From: Acidobacteriota bacterium
GTDB taxonomy: Bacteria > Acidobacteriota > Terriglobia > Bryobacterales > Bryobacteraceae
Direction of reading: 5' to 3'
DNA length: 41,328 bases
NCBI GenBank assembly: GCA_003223115.1
Contig: QHXW01000102.1
Location: forward strand, 1 to 41,328
The notes under the pieces were generated by a model. It saw only the letters and a list, made by a program, of their open reading frames with translations, made no database searches and had not been told where the DNA came from. This document shows, piece after piece, positions 19,118-28,298 of the stretch (position 1 is the first letter of the stretch; every line of letters starts with the position of its first letter). The position numbers and the translations under genes are program-made.

Positions 19118-20077
19118 ATGCTTGTAGTAGTGTGGAAACCCATGCGCGATTTTACCGAACGAGATCGAGCGCGGTTAGCGGAGCTTCTCCGTGCTCCTTT
19201 GGTTCCACTGCCGCCTCCCCCAAAAACCCGAAAGACATTTCAATTCCACTGGCGAACACCTGATCGAACTCTGATCCTGATTGCCTTCGGTGTGTGCGCC
19301 GTAGTGTTGTGCGTGACTGCCGCCGTACGGATGTATCGAACCTCGGGCGGTGAGCAGATTATTAGCTTGCAGGCCCAGGAACGCGCCGGCCAACTTCAGA
19401 TCCGATGGGATCCCGCCTCGGGCGCAGTGCGCCGCGCGTTGGCGGCCAGGCTCTACATCACCGACGGCGACGACCGGCTTTACGTCAAGCTCGATCCCAG
19501 ACGCCTACACCATGGCGGTGTCAGTTACGACCGGCGCAGCGATAAAGTAGATCTCCGGATGACGCTCGATGAGCCTGGTGGAAGACTGGTGGAAGAATCA
19601 ACCAGTTTTGTGGGCCCGCTCCCTTTAGCGCAGCCGCAGTACACGGCACAGGTTCGGCCCACCAAGCAGGCTGTCCCCGGCGCCGCATCTGATGCGACCT
19701 CGTACGCTGACACATCTGCGCCGCGCCCGAACGCGAGCCAACCCTCGCGGCATTCGGACTCTGTGAGTGCGACGGCGGACCCTGTGAATGCGGCGGACGA
19801 CGACTTGGGCGCGACGGTCAATCCGAGAGTCCGCGTCCAGCACCGGGCCCGACGCCTGCCCGCCATTCTTAGCGGAAAGAATTTGCCAATCACCTGCGCC
19901 GTGGGCGATGTTTTTCATAAGACCAATGCGCCTCTGGGCTGGGACACGTTCGGCTGCAGCGCCAAGAACGTCTGGAATGTAATCCGAAGTCAAGCCAGCG
20001 CAGAGCGCTCGAACAGCCAGCCGATACCGGCCGCCACTACGGCAATCGCCAAACCCGCCAAAGCGTCCACTCTATAG
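19118..20077 (+). CDS. Single-pass membrane protein of unknown function
   Basis: 319 residues from ATG 19118; ATG 19142 is equally possible. A cytosolic N-terminus with a Pro-rich segment (VPLPPPPKTRK) is followed by one membrane helix (about ILIAFGVCAVVLCVTAAV), then an external domain of about 110 residues rich in short beta strands (LQIRWDPASGAVRRALAARL, ITDGDDRLYVKL). Then comes a disordered Ser/Asp/Ala-rich region and a C-terminal part with Cys residues (PITCAVGDVF, FGCSAKNVW). The topology resembles acidobacterial membrane proteins of unknown function. No catalytic motif was seen. Confidence 0.72.
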   Translation: MLVVVWKPMRDFTERDRARLAELLRAPLVPLPPPPKTRKTFQFHWRTPDRTLILIAFGVCAVVLCVTAAVRMYRTSGGEQIISLQAQERAGQLQIRWDPASGAVRRALAARLYITDGDDRLYVKLDPRRLHHGGVSYDRRSDKVDLRMTLDEPGGRLVEESTSFVGPLPLAQPQYTAQVRPTKQAVPGAASDATSYADTSAPRPNASQPSRHSDSVSATADPVNAADDDLGATVNPRVRVQHRARRLPAILSGKNLPITCAVGDVFHKTNAPLGWDTFGCSAKNVWNVIRSQASAERSNSQPIPAATTAIAKPAKASTL

Positions 20078-20205
20078 TGAGCGGCCGTGAACGGTCGCCG
20101 CTGCGATGAGCGTCGCCAGTATCATGCCGAACGCCGCCAGCCAAACCAACTCACATTTGCGCCCCGGACTCGGAAGCCCGTAGAGTAAAAGTAAAGGATC
20201 ACATC

Positions 20206-21546
20206 ATGGCTAGCACCAGACGTCATTTTTTGCGGACGACCACTGCGGCGGGTCTTTATGCCTCGGCCCTGAGCGCTCAGGAAAACAACAAGGGTTCTGC
20301 AAATGATCGAATTCAAGTCGCAACCATTGGCCTGGGTGGCATGGGTACGGGCGACACGGAATCCTCAACCGCCATTCCCGGCGTGCAACTGGCGGCAGTC
20401 GCCGATGTGTACGACGGCCGGCGCGCGCGAGCCAATGAGTCGTTCGGCAAGAAAGTGTTCACCACCCGGGACTATCGCGAAGTGTTGGCGCGGCCGGATG
20501 TCGACGCCGTCATCATCGCCACACCCGATCACTGGCACGCCCAAATCGCCATCGATGCCATGAATGCCGGTAAGGACGTGTACTGCGAGAAGCCCATGGT
20601 ACAGCGCGTCGAAGATGGCCAACGCGTGGTTGAGGCCCAAAAGAAAACCGGCCGCATCATGCAGGTGGGAAGCCAGCGCGTCAGTTCCATTGTGTATAAG
20701 AAAGCGCAGGAGGTCTACCGGAGCGGCGCCATCGGCGAGCTGAATATGGTGGAAGCCTGGTGGGACCGTAATTCCGCTATCGGCGCATGGCAGTATTCCA
20801 TTCCGCCCGACGCTTCGCCCGACACCATCGACTGGGATCGTTTCCTGGGCCGCGCGCCCAAAGTGCCTTTTGAACCCGTGCGCCTTTTCCGATGGCGCAA
20901 TTACCGCGATTATGGCACCGGCGTGGCCGGCGATCTGTTCGTGCATCTGTTCAGTGGCATGCATTTCGTCACCGGCTCCATCGGCCCGGTGCGTGTCTAC
21001 GCGACCGGAGGGCTGCGCTATTGGAAAGACGGCCGCGATGTGCCTGACGTGATGCTGGGCCTTTACGACTACCCGGCCACCAGCGCCCATCCGGCTTTCA
21101 ATCTGGCGCTGCGCGTGAATTTCGTGGACGGCGCGGGCGAGACCTCGGGTTTCCGGTTCATCGGCAGCGAAGGCATCATGAAGATCGACGGCGGCGTCAC
21201 ACTTGACAAGCAGCCGCGCGAGCCCGAGCCAGGTAATACCATCGAAACCTTCGCCAAAGCCACACAGGAGAAGTTTATGGAGGAGTACCGCAAGAAATAT
21301 CCGGTGGAGACGCCGAACGCCGACAGCATCCGTCCCATATCGGAGGAAAAATTTCTGCCTCCACACGGCTACAGCGACCACCTGGACCACCACCGTAACT
21401 TCATCACCGCCGTCCGCACGCGCAAGCCGGTAGTTGAAGATCCGGTATTCGGATTCCGCGCCGCGGGGCCGGCGCTGCTTTCGAATCTTAGCTACTTCGA
21501 GCACCGCGTCTGCAACTGGGATCCGGAAACCATGACGCTTTCGTAA
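20206..21546 (+). CDS. Tat-exported Gfo/Idh/MocA-family oxidoreductase
   Basis: 446 residues. The N-terminus [20 protein letters not shown] is a twin-arginine signal, so the enzyme is exported folded with its NAD(P) cofactor. The Rossmann start is [15 protein letters not shown], followed by [18 protein letters not shown] and YCEKPM, whose Lys is the usual catalytic-site residue of the family. It has the C-terminal alpha/beta dimerisation domain. Tat-exported members in Acidobacteriota and Planctomycetota are thought to act on sugars or cyclitols in the periplasm; the substrate is unknown. AAAGGA lies upstream of the ATG at a usable distance. Confidence 0.93.
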   Translation: MASTRRHFLRTTTAAGLYASALSAQENNKGSANDRIQVATIGLGGMGTGDTESSTAIPGVQLAAVADVYDGRRARANESFGKKVFTTRDYREVLARPDVDAVIIATPDHWHAQIAIDAMNAGKDVYCEKPMVQRVEDGQRVVEAQKKTGRIMQVGSQRVSSIVYKKAQEVYRSGAIGELNMVEAWWDRNSAIGAWQYSIPPDASPDTIDWDRFLGRAPKVPFEPVRLFRWRNYRDYGTGVAGDLFVHLFSGMHFVTGSIGPVRVYATGGLRYWKDGRDVPDVMLGLYDYPATSAHPAFNLALRVNFVDGAGETSGFRFIGSEGIMKIDGGVTLDKQPREPEPGNTIETFAKATQEKFMEEYRKKYPVETPNADSIRPISEEKFLPPHGYSDHLDHHRNFITAVRTRKPVVEDPVFGFRAAGPALLSNLSYFEHRVCNWDPETMTLS

Positions 21547-21549
21547 GGC

Positions 21550-21598
21550 GCCGCCGGTAGAAAGTGGCGCTGAGAAGGCGCGGTTGAAATCCGGCGGC
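21550..21598. terminator. Inverted repeat between convergent genes
   Basis: GCCGCCGG (21550-21557) and CCGGCGGC (21591-21598) are perfectly complementary and lie between the stops of the oxidoreductase and the ABC permease. The loop is long (33 bases) and contains a second small GCGC pairing. Candidate bidirectional terminator without a U tract. Confidence 0.3.
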
Positions 21599-21601
21599 CT
21601 C

Positions 21602-22411
21602 TCACAGCACGTCAGCGAAGCCTCGTTTCAGATGCCGAAAGACCAGTCCGCCGAGTACGAATGTGCCGGTCGCAAAAACTGTCATCACCGCCGTATCCGC
21701 GGCGCTTGGCACTTGAGTCAACAGCAGCAGTTGGCGATACGCGCGAACCACGTATGCCAGCGGATTGAGCGAAATCAACAGGCGCAGCCTCTCGGGTAAC
21801 TGATCCTCAAAGATGAAGATGGGCGTCAGCCAGAACCAGGCCGTCAGGACCACTGTCAGGACTTGTGAAGTGTCACGCAAGTAAACCTGCAGCGCGGCGG
21901 CGATCCATCCGATGCCCACGGCCAGCATCCCCAGCAGAACCATGTAGACCGGAACCAGAAGGACGACCGGGCTGAGCACGCGCAGCCAGATCCCGATCGC
22001 TGCCAGCAGAAGCCCAAGGGCCATCAGGTGGCTGACCAGTGACGACAAGAATACCGACAGCGGAACCATCTCCGCCGGGAATACAGTCTTGGTGATGATG
22101 TTGGCGTTTTCCACAAGCGATGAAGACGAGCGCTGCACCGTTTCACTGAACAGCAGCCACGGCAGCATGCCCGCGAACAAGAACAGCGGATAATTCCCTG
22201 GCTGACCGTGAGGCAACTTCACATGTAGGCAGACGCTGAACACGAATGTCCAGCTTGCGAGTAGGACCAGCGGTTGAATGATGCCCCAAACCCAGCCCGC
22301 TACAGAGCCCACGAAACGCTGCTTGAAATCTCGTCTAACTAATTGAAAAAGTAGACCTCTACGTGCGATCAGATTATGTAGGAAAAAGCGCCCTGGAATG
22401 CGTGTGGGCAA
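21602..22411 (-). CDS. ABC-2-type polysaccharide-export permease (Wzm/TagG-like)
   Basis: 269 residues with about six membrane helices. The N-terminal amphipathic segment LIARRGLLFQLVRRDFKQRFVGSVAGWVWGIIQP, read here in parts (LVRRDFKQRF, GSVAGWVWG), is the standard start of O-antigen/teichoic-acid ABC permeases. It is followed by LFAGMLPWLLFSE and the helix-loop NPLAYVVRAYRQLLL near the end. These proteins pair with a Wzt-type ATPase to flip a lipid-linked glycan across the inner membrane. No ATPase or glycosyltransferase is adjacent; both neighbours are on the opposite strand, so the gene is an orphan here. Confidence 0.9.
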   Translation of the reverse strand: MPTRIPGRFFLHNLIARRGLLFQLVRRDFKQRFVGSVAGWVWGIIQPLVLLASWTFVFSVCLHVKLPHGQPGNYPLFLFAGMLPWLLFSETVQRSSSSLVENANIITKTVFPAEMVPLSVFLSSLVSHLMALGLLLAAIGIWLRVLSPVVLLVPVYMVLLGMLAVGIGWIAAALQVYLRDTSQVLTVVLTAWFWLTPIFIFEDQLPERLRLLISLNPLAYVVRAYRQLLLLTQVPSAADTAVMTVFATGTFVLGGLVFRHLKRGFADVL

Positions 22412-22570
22412 GCCAGAATACTATCAAGGGTGAATCTTGACACGCAACCCGGGCGTTGTTAGAGTTACTTCGTTAATCCGGTTTCAGCCGGGCCTGACAC
22501 CACACGGCTCCGGCCTCAATCTAATCGCGCGCTTATTTCAGGCAGGTTCCGTAGTCCAAAAGGAGAAGAG

Positions 22571-23443
22571 ATGAAGCAACAGTATTTTATTGTTGTACTC
22601 GCGCATTCGCTTCACGGCCGGCTACGCCGCATTCACGTTCCCCACCAAGCCTTGTACTTGCTCCTCGCACTCGCACTCTTCGGCGGTTTTTCCATCTTCG
22701 GATTTGTTTCCAGTTACGCCCGTATGGCCTGGAAAGTGGCTCATTACAATTCATTGCGCCACGAGGCGGAAGAGTTGCGCGTACGTTATCAGAATCTTCA
22801 AAAAGTTGTGGACCAAACCAACGAGCAACTGGCCTCGCTCGAGTTGTTCGCCAACGAAGTTTCGGTGGCTTACGGAATCAAACAGAAGCTGGAAGGGCCC
22901 GGTGACATCGCCTCCGAGGGGCGGCTGGTCCCGACCTTTTCAGAGACGGTGGCTGAATATAATTATCTGCGCAGCTCGAATCTTTCCCGCGTCGGCTTCG
23001 CCCATCGCTGGCATACAAATACGCGCCCGAGCATCTGGCCTGTCAACGGACCTCTGATGAGCAGCTACGGCGCGCGTACTGATCCCTTCTCGGGTGAAGG
23101 CGCTTATCACAAGGGCGTGGACATTGCTTCTCCGATCGGTACTCCGGTGCACGCCACAGCCGACGGAATCGTCGCTTTTGCGGAGCGCTTCGGTGGCTAT
23201 GGCCGGCTGGTGATCGTCGATCACGGCAATGGATACGAGACCTACTATGCGCACCTGTCGGCGATCAATGTGATCGTGGGCCAGGAGATCCGGCAGACCG
23301 AGCAAATTGGCGCTGTAGGCGCTTCGGGCCGAGTAACCGCGCCGCATTTGCATTACGAAGTCCGGCTGCGTAAGGCGCCTGTCAATCCTTACCGCTTCCT
23401 GGTACAAGTGCCGATCCGGCAAGCCAAAGCGGATTTTTTCTAG
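22571..23443 (+). CDS. Membrane-anchored M23 (LytM-type) peptidoglycan endopeptidase
   Basis: 290 residues. One membrane helix at about 28-50 and a coiled coil at about 55-95 precede a C-terminal M23 domain. Zinc ligands are H180-x3-D184 (HKGVD) and H261 in HLHYEVR, with H228 (YAHL) as the catalytic partner, so an active enzyme is expected; degenerate M23 proteins acting as amidase activators usually lack some of these. It cuts cross-links or binds peptidoglycan from the periplasmic side. AAGGAG sits six bases before the ATG. It is divergent from the polysaccharide permease. Confidence 0.94.
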   Translation: MKQQYFIVVLAHSLHGRLRRIHVPHQALYLLLALALFGGFSIFGFVSSYARMAWKVAHYNSLRHEAEELRVRYQNLQKVVDQTNEQLASLELFANEVSVAYGIKQKLEGPGDIASEGRLVPTFSETVAEYNYLRSSNLSRVGFAHRWHTNTRPSIWPVNGPLMSSYGARTDPFSGEGAYHKGVDIASPIGTPVHATADGIVAFAERFGGYGRLVIVDHGNGYETYYAHLSAINVIVGQEIRQTEQIGAVGASGRVTAPHLHYEVRLRKAPVNPYRFLVQVPIRQAKADFF

Positions 23444-23587
23444 AAGTCCGCTGATCGTTCGCGCACGATCGCCGCGGCGTAAGCCCCACATGGGATCACT
23501 CGCCCCTGGAACCTCGGGCTCGAAGCTGATAAGCTAACCGGCTACGGGCCCGGCACCAACTGTTGAGATGCACATCCGGAGTGAAAT

Positions 23588-24622
23588 ATGAAACATTTAC
23601 TTCTGCGTGGAGCAGCCCTTACGATGGGAGCGATCTTGCTTACCTCGGCTTACTATCGCATCGATTCACCGTCGATCATGACCCAGGCGGCGCGTCATTT
23701 TCTGGCGTCGCTGACTCCCGAGCAACAGGCCAAGGCCACGTTTCCGTTCCGAAGTGAGGAGCGATTGAACTGGCACTTCATCCCGCGCGAGCGAAAGGGC
23801 CTGCCTCTGCTCGATATGACGCCGCCGCAGAGAGACCTGGCACACGCTTTGCTCGCGGCCGGTCTTAGCCAGCGGGGCTACATCAAAGCAGTGACCATCA
23901 TGAGCCTGGAGGACGTGCTGCGCATCCTCGAGAAAGCCGATCCGAATTATCGCAACCCCGAGAAATACTACTTCAGCGTTTTCGGCGAACCGTCTGATAC
24001 CGGCACCTGGGGGTTCCGCGTGGAGGGTCACCACGTGAGCCAGAATTTCACCATCGTGAATGGAAAGGTGGCCGACACGCCGAGCTTCTTCGGCGCCAAT
24101 CCGGCTGAAGTGCGCGAAGGGCCGCGCAAAGGACTGCGCGTGCTCGCCGCCGAAGAAGACCTGGCGCGCGATCTGCTCGAGTCGCTGACGGCGGATCAGA
24201 AGAAAGTGGCCATCGTCAGCCCTGAGGCCTACAAAGATATCCTCACAGCCGCTTCACGCAAGGCGGCGCTTGAAGGGCAGCCCTCGGGAATTGCAGCCGA
24301 GAAAATGACCAAGAAGCAGACGGAGCTGCTCATGACGCTGCTGGCTGAGTACGCCCATAACGTTCCCGACCAGCTCGCCCAGACCCGCATGGATGAGATC
24401 AAGAAGGCCGGCAACAATTTGTATTTCGCATGGGCCGGAGTGGAGCAGCGCGGCGGCCCGCATTACTATCGCATTCAGGCGCCGAGTTTCCTGGTCGAGT
24501 ACGACGACACCCAGAACAACGCCAACCACATTCACACGGTGTGGCGGGATTTCAACGGTGATTTCGGGTTGGACCTGCTTTCCCTGCACTATCGTACGTC
24601 ACACCAGCTCGCACAGAAATAG
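23588..24622 (+). CDS. DUF3500 domain protein, exported
   Basis: 344 residues. N-terminal signal MKHLLLRGAALTMGAILL, then the DUF3500 pattern: FLASLTPEQQAKATFPF, RLNWHFIPRERKGLPLLDM, and near the end YFAWAGVEQRGGPHYYRIQ with VEYDDTQNNANHIHTVWRD. The conserved His, Asp and Asn residues in the last motif suggest a metal or ligand site. The family is common in Acidobacteriota, Planctomycetota and fungi and has no established biochemical function that I know of. GGAG precedes the ATG. Confidence 0.9.
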   Translation: MKHLLLRGAALTMGAILLTSAYYRIDSPSIMTQAARHFLASLTPEQQAKATFPFRSEERLNWHFIPRERKGLPLLDMTPPQRDLAHALLAAGLSQRGYIKAVTIMSLEDVLRILEKADPNYRNPEKYYFSVFGEPSDTGTWGFRVEGHHVSQNFTIVNGKVADTPSFFGANPAEVREGPRKGLRVLAAEEDLARDLLESLTADQKKVAIVSPEAYKDILTAASRKAALEGQPSGIAAEKMTKKQTELLMTLLAEYAHNVPDQLAQTRMDEIKKAGNNLYFAWAGVEQRGGPHYYRIQAPSFLVEYDDTQNNANHIHTVWRDFNGDFGLDLLSLHYRTSHQLAQK

Positions 24623-24718
24623 ATCGCGAGCGGCGGGCCGTGGAGCACGTCTCGATTGTTGTTTCGCCTCCATTCCAATTAATACGGAGGATTGTACCGC
24701 CTTTGTTACCATCAACTC

Positions 24719-25831
24719 ATGGGCCTATTGGCGGCGCGGCCGCGACGTTGGACTCGCCGCGCACTGGTCGGATTGTTTGCAGGCCCCGTTTTTTCTGCGA
24801 CCCGCGGTAAAGGGTTCGCACCGGACTGGCAGCGGTTTTCCGATCCAGCGACAGAACTGGAAGTGTACCGGCTGACCAATCCAGCCTACGCCACGTTCCT
24901 TCCCGCATATTACAATCGCGCTGTTTCGCGCAAAGGTCAGTTTCTCCTCTGTTGGAGTGACCGCACAGGCTCGCCGCAAGCTTTCCGCTTGAATTTGAAA
25001 TCGGGCGAGTGGACGCAGGTCACCGACGCCGAATCGCTCGACGGTTCGTCGTTGACCCTTATGCCCGACGAGCACAGTTTTTGCTTCTTCGACGGGCCGT
25101 CGTTCAAGCGCGTGGATTTTTCCAGGCTCCGCGAACGGGAGATTTATCGAGTTCCAGAGGGATGGCAGCGCTGCACCGGCGCAAGCGTTAGCGACGATGG
25201 CCTGTACGCGGTATTCGTCGAGCGCCAGCGGGACGTCTCCCGGCTGCGGCTGGTCACCATGGTGCGCGGAGCGGCGGCAACCCTGGCGGAATCTCCCTGG
25301 GAGATGCACGAGCCGATGGCCAACCCGCGGCGAACGCAGGTTCTCTATCGCCAAGCGGACGAGGCGCTGTGGCTGGTGAATTTCGATGGCCAGCAAAATC
25401 GCAGGCTGAAAATAGCAGTAGGCGGACTGGGTCCCGCACGTTGGGCTCCGGACGGCCGGACTGTTCTCTATTTGCACCTGCCCGTGCAGAAAAACGAGCT
25501 GAATACTTTGCGTGAGCACACGCCCGACGAAAATCTGGACAAAGCAGTGGCCAAGACCAGCCAGTTCGTACACTTTGACGGCAATCACGACACGTCTGTG
25601 TTCGTGGGCGCGAGCCGGAACAAAGCTTCGCCGCACATTCTGCTGCTGCTCCGCGCCACGCAGCGCGAACTCACGCTCTGTGAGCACCGCGCCAGCGATC
25701 CAACGAAGGTCGCGCCTATCTTCTCGGCCAATAGCCAGCAAGTTTTCTTTCAAAGCGACAAAAACGGCAAGACAGCCATCTATCGCGTTGCAGTAGAAAG
25801 GTTTGTAGCGGAAACCGAGAGCGAAAGCTGA
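24719..25831 (+). CDS. TolB/oligogalacturonate-lyase-like beta-propeller protein
   Basis: 370 residues. The N-terminus carries paired Arg before a hydrophobic stretch (RPRRWTRRALVGLFAGPVFS), so it is probably exported. The body consists of repeated blades of the PD40/TolB type: GQFLLCWSDRTGSPQAFRLN, LTLMPDEHSFCFFDG, RWAPDGRTVLYLHL, ANSQQVFFQSDKNGKTAIYR. Order and spacing resemble the oligogalacturonate lyase family (Pectate_lyase22), but I could not confirm its metal-binding His set, so the enzymatic assignment is tentative. An in-frame TTG 24692 lies too close to its GGAGG to be used comfortably. Confidence 0.78.
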   Translation: MGLLAARPRRWTRRALVGLFAGPVFSATRGKGFAPDWQRFSDPATELEVYRLTNPAYATFLPAYYNRAVSRKGQFLLCWSDRTGSPQAFRLNLKSGEWTQVTDAESLDGSSLTLMPDEHSFCFFDGPSFKRVDFSRLREREIYRVPEGWQRCTGASVSDDGLYAVFVERQRDVSRLRLVTMVRGAAATLAESPWEMHEPMANPRRTQVLYRQADEALWLVNFDGQQNRRLKIAVGGLGPARWAPDGRTVLYLHLPVQKNELNTLREHTPDENLDKAVAKTSQFVHFDGNHDTSVFVGASRNKASPHILLLLRATQRELTLCEHRASDPTKVAPIFSANSQQVFFQSDKNGKTAIYRVAVERFVAETESES

Positions 25832-26114
25832 TCCGGCACTTTGTCGGATCGCACCGCCAATTGGCATCGCCATTGGTATCAGCCTCTTGACTGCTGCCGC
25901 AGCCTTCTGACCCATTTCCAGCCTGACAACACGACCGATGTCGGCACCCACGGAAATGCCTCCGATCCTTGCTTTCATTGACATAGCGGCCAACGGCATT
26001 GGTTCTCGGGGTGCACTTACCCCGGCGAGCCCAAACGAGTTCAAGGGAGAGTGAGATATGCCCATTTGGATCATATTGTGGGGCGGGCTGCTGGCCAGCA
26101 CCTTGTACGCAGAT
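25832..26114. other. Intergenic stretch without a recognisable gene
   Basis: About 280 bases between the propeller gene and the HD-GYP remnant. Open frames exist on both strands, but none matches a family I recognise, and the minus-strand one is an extension of antisense noise through the propeller gene. It may hold further decayed C-terminal sequence of the HD-GYP gene. Confidence 0.5.
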
Positions 26115-27066
26115 CGACACAAGGTCTCCAAGCGCGGGGCGCCCAGGATACGGGCTCCCAAGGGGATGTCTTCGCCTTTGAGCCCATCCGGATCCCTGCC
26201 ATCCCAGCGCTCATGATGCGAGAGCGCACGATCGGCTCCACCGGGTAATGGAAACGCACGCGTTCGAGAATTTCGGCCCCGACGACCGGATGGATCTTCA
26301 TTTTCTCGAACTCTTCCGGCGTGAGCTTACCCGGTTTGGAAATGATGTACTCGGGCACGGCCAACTTGCCGATGTCGTGCAACAGCGCCGCGGCTTCGAG
26401 GGCCTGCAGCTCAGGTCCAACCAACCCCAGATCTTTGCCGATCTCGGTGGCGTAAACCTTGACGCGCCTCAGGTGATCGTGGGTGGTGTCATCTTTGGCG
26501 TCGATGGCCAGCGCCAGGGCTTCAATTCAATGGTGCGTAAGTGCAGGTCCGCCATCTCCGAAACGTGCCGTTTTTCAGCTGGCCGAGATACAGGTCGTAA
26601 GAACGATAGACCAGAAAGATGACGGGAAGTGCCAGCAGAGCAGTTCAATGAGGGCTATGACGGCCGATACAGTGGGAGCGACGACGATGCTTGACAGGTT
26701 AAACACCATCTGCACCGGCCACGGCTTTTTGCTCGCATGCCAGAGCATCTGGCCCAAGGTTCCAGCGCAGGCGATGGCCAACACCTGAGGACAGTCCAGC
26801 TCGATGATGGCGATCAGGATGAAAAAAATGTTCACCGACATCGTGCCGGTGATTCCCGGCAGCCGGACTTTGAGACGCGATGTAAGAACGGCCCCGACCA
26901 AATAGCACAGATAGCGCAGGGAGCCTTCCGGACGAGCTTGAGCCATGGCAGTGCCCAGGATCCAGACGCCCAGCGTGGCGTTCAAGAAAATATAGATCTT
27001 GGCTTTTCGGACAAGAATGGACCTGTTGGTCTTATCGGCGCCCAGGCCATTCAATTCCACGGGCAC
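26115..27066 (-). pseudogene. HD-GYP phosphodiesterase/sensor gene, frameshifted
   Basis: Reading right to left, a multi-helix membrane part (LRYLCYLVGAVLTSRLKV, PGITGTMSVNIFFILIAIIE) is followed in shifted frames by ALPVIFLVYRSYDLYLGQL, then ADLHLRTIE, then EALALAIDAKDDTTHDHLRR, then ALLHDIGKLAVPEYI with HPVVGAEILERV, then HHERWDG and GLKGEDIPLGARILGA. Those motifs belong to HD-GYP cyclic-di-GMP phosphodiesterases. Disruptions: a frame change near 26640, one near 26585, a tandem TTCAA duplication at 26521-26530, a two-base insertion near 26220, and loss of the GYP tripeptide. The C-terminal third is missing. This is a clear pseudogene beside another broken regulator. Confidence 0.85.
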
Positions 27067-27247
27067 GCAGGTGTAAAGTTTTGGCTCATTTCGGACGAAT
27101 TGATCCTCGAATTCATGCAGGGGAATCCATTTGCGCCCCGCGGAGCGGCGGAGGGGCGGCCGGGTTTTCCGAACACGCGGAACAGGACGGACTGAACCAG
27201 GGTGATCCCCTTTCCGGGGGAAAAAGTGTGCGGAAACCAGCCATCAC

Positions 27248-28227
27248 ATGTTTCTGGGCATGCCGGCTGTCATACGGAGCGAGCCGATGTAGCGTTTGCT
27301 CAAGCTGGTAGAGCGTGTGGCCCGGTCGAACGCCGCGGTGCTCACTACGGGTGAAAGCGGCACCGGTAAAGAACTGATCGCGCGGGCGATCCACCATTAC
27401 TCCATGCGTTGCAGCAGGGCCTGGGTGGACCTCAAATGCGCCATGCCGCCCGAGCTGCTGCTCGAGAGCGAGCTGTTCGGTTATGAAAAAGGCGCCCTCC
27501 GCGGCGCCGCTGCTACCAAACCCGGCCTGCTGGAGCTGTCGAATACAGGTTCAGTTTTCCTGGACGAAATCGGAGAGTTGCCGCCGCGCATGCAGGTGAA
27601 GCTATTGAGTTTGGACGGCGAACCGTATTACCGGCTGGGCGGGACGCGGAAGATCTCGGTGGACTCGCGCGTAATCGCCGCCACCAACGCTGATTTGGAA
27701 AAGGCGCTCAAGGAGGGAAGCTTTCGCCGGGACCTGTATCACAGCGTGGCGCAAGTCGAGATCAAGGTTCCGCCCTTGCGCGAGCGGACCGCCGACATCG
27801 CTCCTCTTCAGATGTCCGCACGGTGATGGGCTCCCTGGTGGAGAATAGCCTGTTTTTTCTGGAACAGGAGGATCCGAAGCAGCGTTCTCCCAAACCGCGC
27901 TACGTCGAATAGTATGACTGGCCGGACAACGTGCGCGAACTGCGCAATATGGTGATCCAGGCCACGGTCATGGCCGAGCGCAACCCCATTGAGGCTGATG
28001 ACCTGCCACTGCCAGCCGGGCTTGCGCCACGCTCGGAGAAACCCGCCACGCTCGAAGATAGGGAGCGCGAGATGATTCTGAAAGTGCTAGACGAGGCCGG
28101 CGGCCGCCAGCAACCCGCGGCGGACGTCTTGGGGATCTCGCTGCGAAAGCTGGGACGAAAATTGAAAGTTTACAGCGAGCAGAACTTTAGGGTTCCGCGC
28201 GGCGGTGAACCGGAATCAGGCTCGTAG
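27248..28227 (+). pseudogene. Sigma-54-dependent (NtrC-family) activator, decayed
   Basis: The AAA+ domain is readable: TTGESGTGKELIARAIHHY (Walker A), GSVFLDEIGELP (Walker B), RVIAATNADLEKALKEGSFR and VPPLRER. A stop TAG at 27290-27292 sits where relatives have Gln (EPM-stop-RLLKLVERV). After 27826 the frame changes and a second TAG occurs at 27910-27912, just before DWPDNVRELRN, followed by the C-terminal Fis-type helix-turn-helix (ADVLGISLRKLGRKL). The sigma-54 contact loop GAFTGA is GALRGA. The N-terminal receiver or sensor domain is not visible. This was a bacterial enhancer-binding protein, and inactivation is certain from the stops. Confidence 0.88.
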
Positions 28228-28298
28228 CAGGACAACATGCCTGTAACGGCGCACGGGGCGCCGCGGGTATCGGGCGGCGAAATCGAAGTCGCGTTGCC

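Noticed and set aside
20365-21504. 379-residue minus-strand open frame
   Set aside because: It lies wholly antisense to the Gfo/Idh oxidoreductase, with a His/Ala/Val-rich composition typical of a shadow frame in GC-rich DNA.
24725-26161. 478-residue minus-strand open frame
   Set aside because: It runs antisense to the propeller gene for most of its length, has no recognisable domain, and only its first few codons coincide with the HD-GYP remnant (GARILGA).
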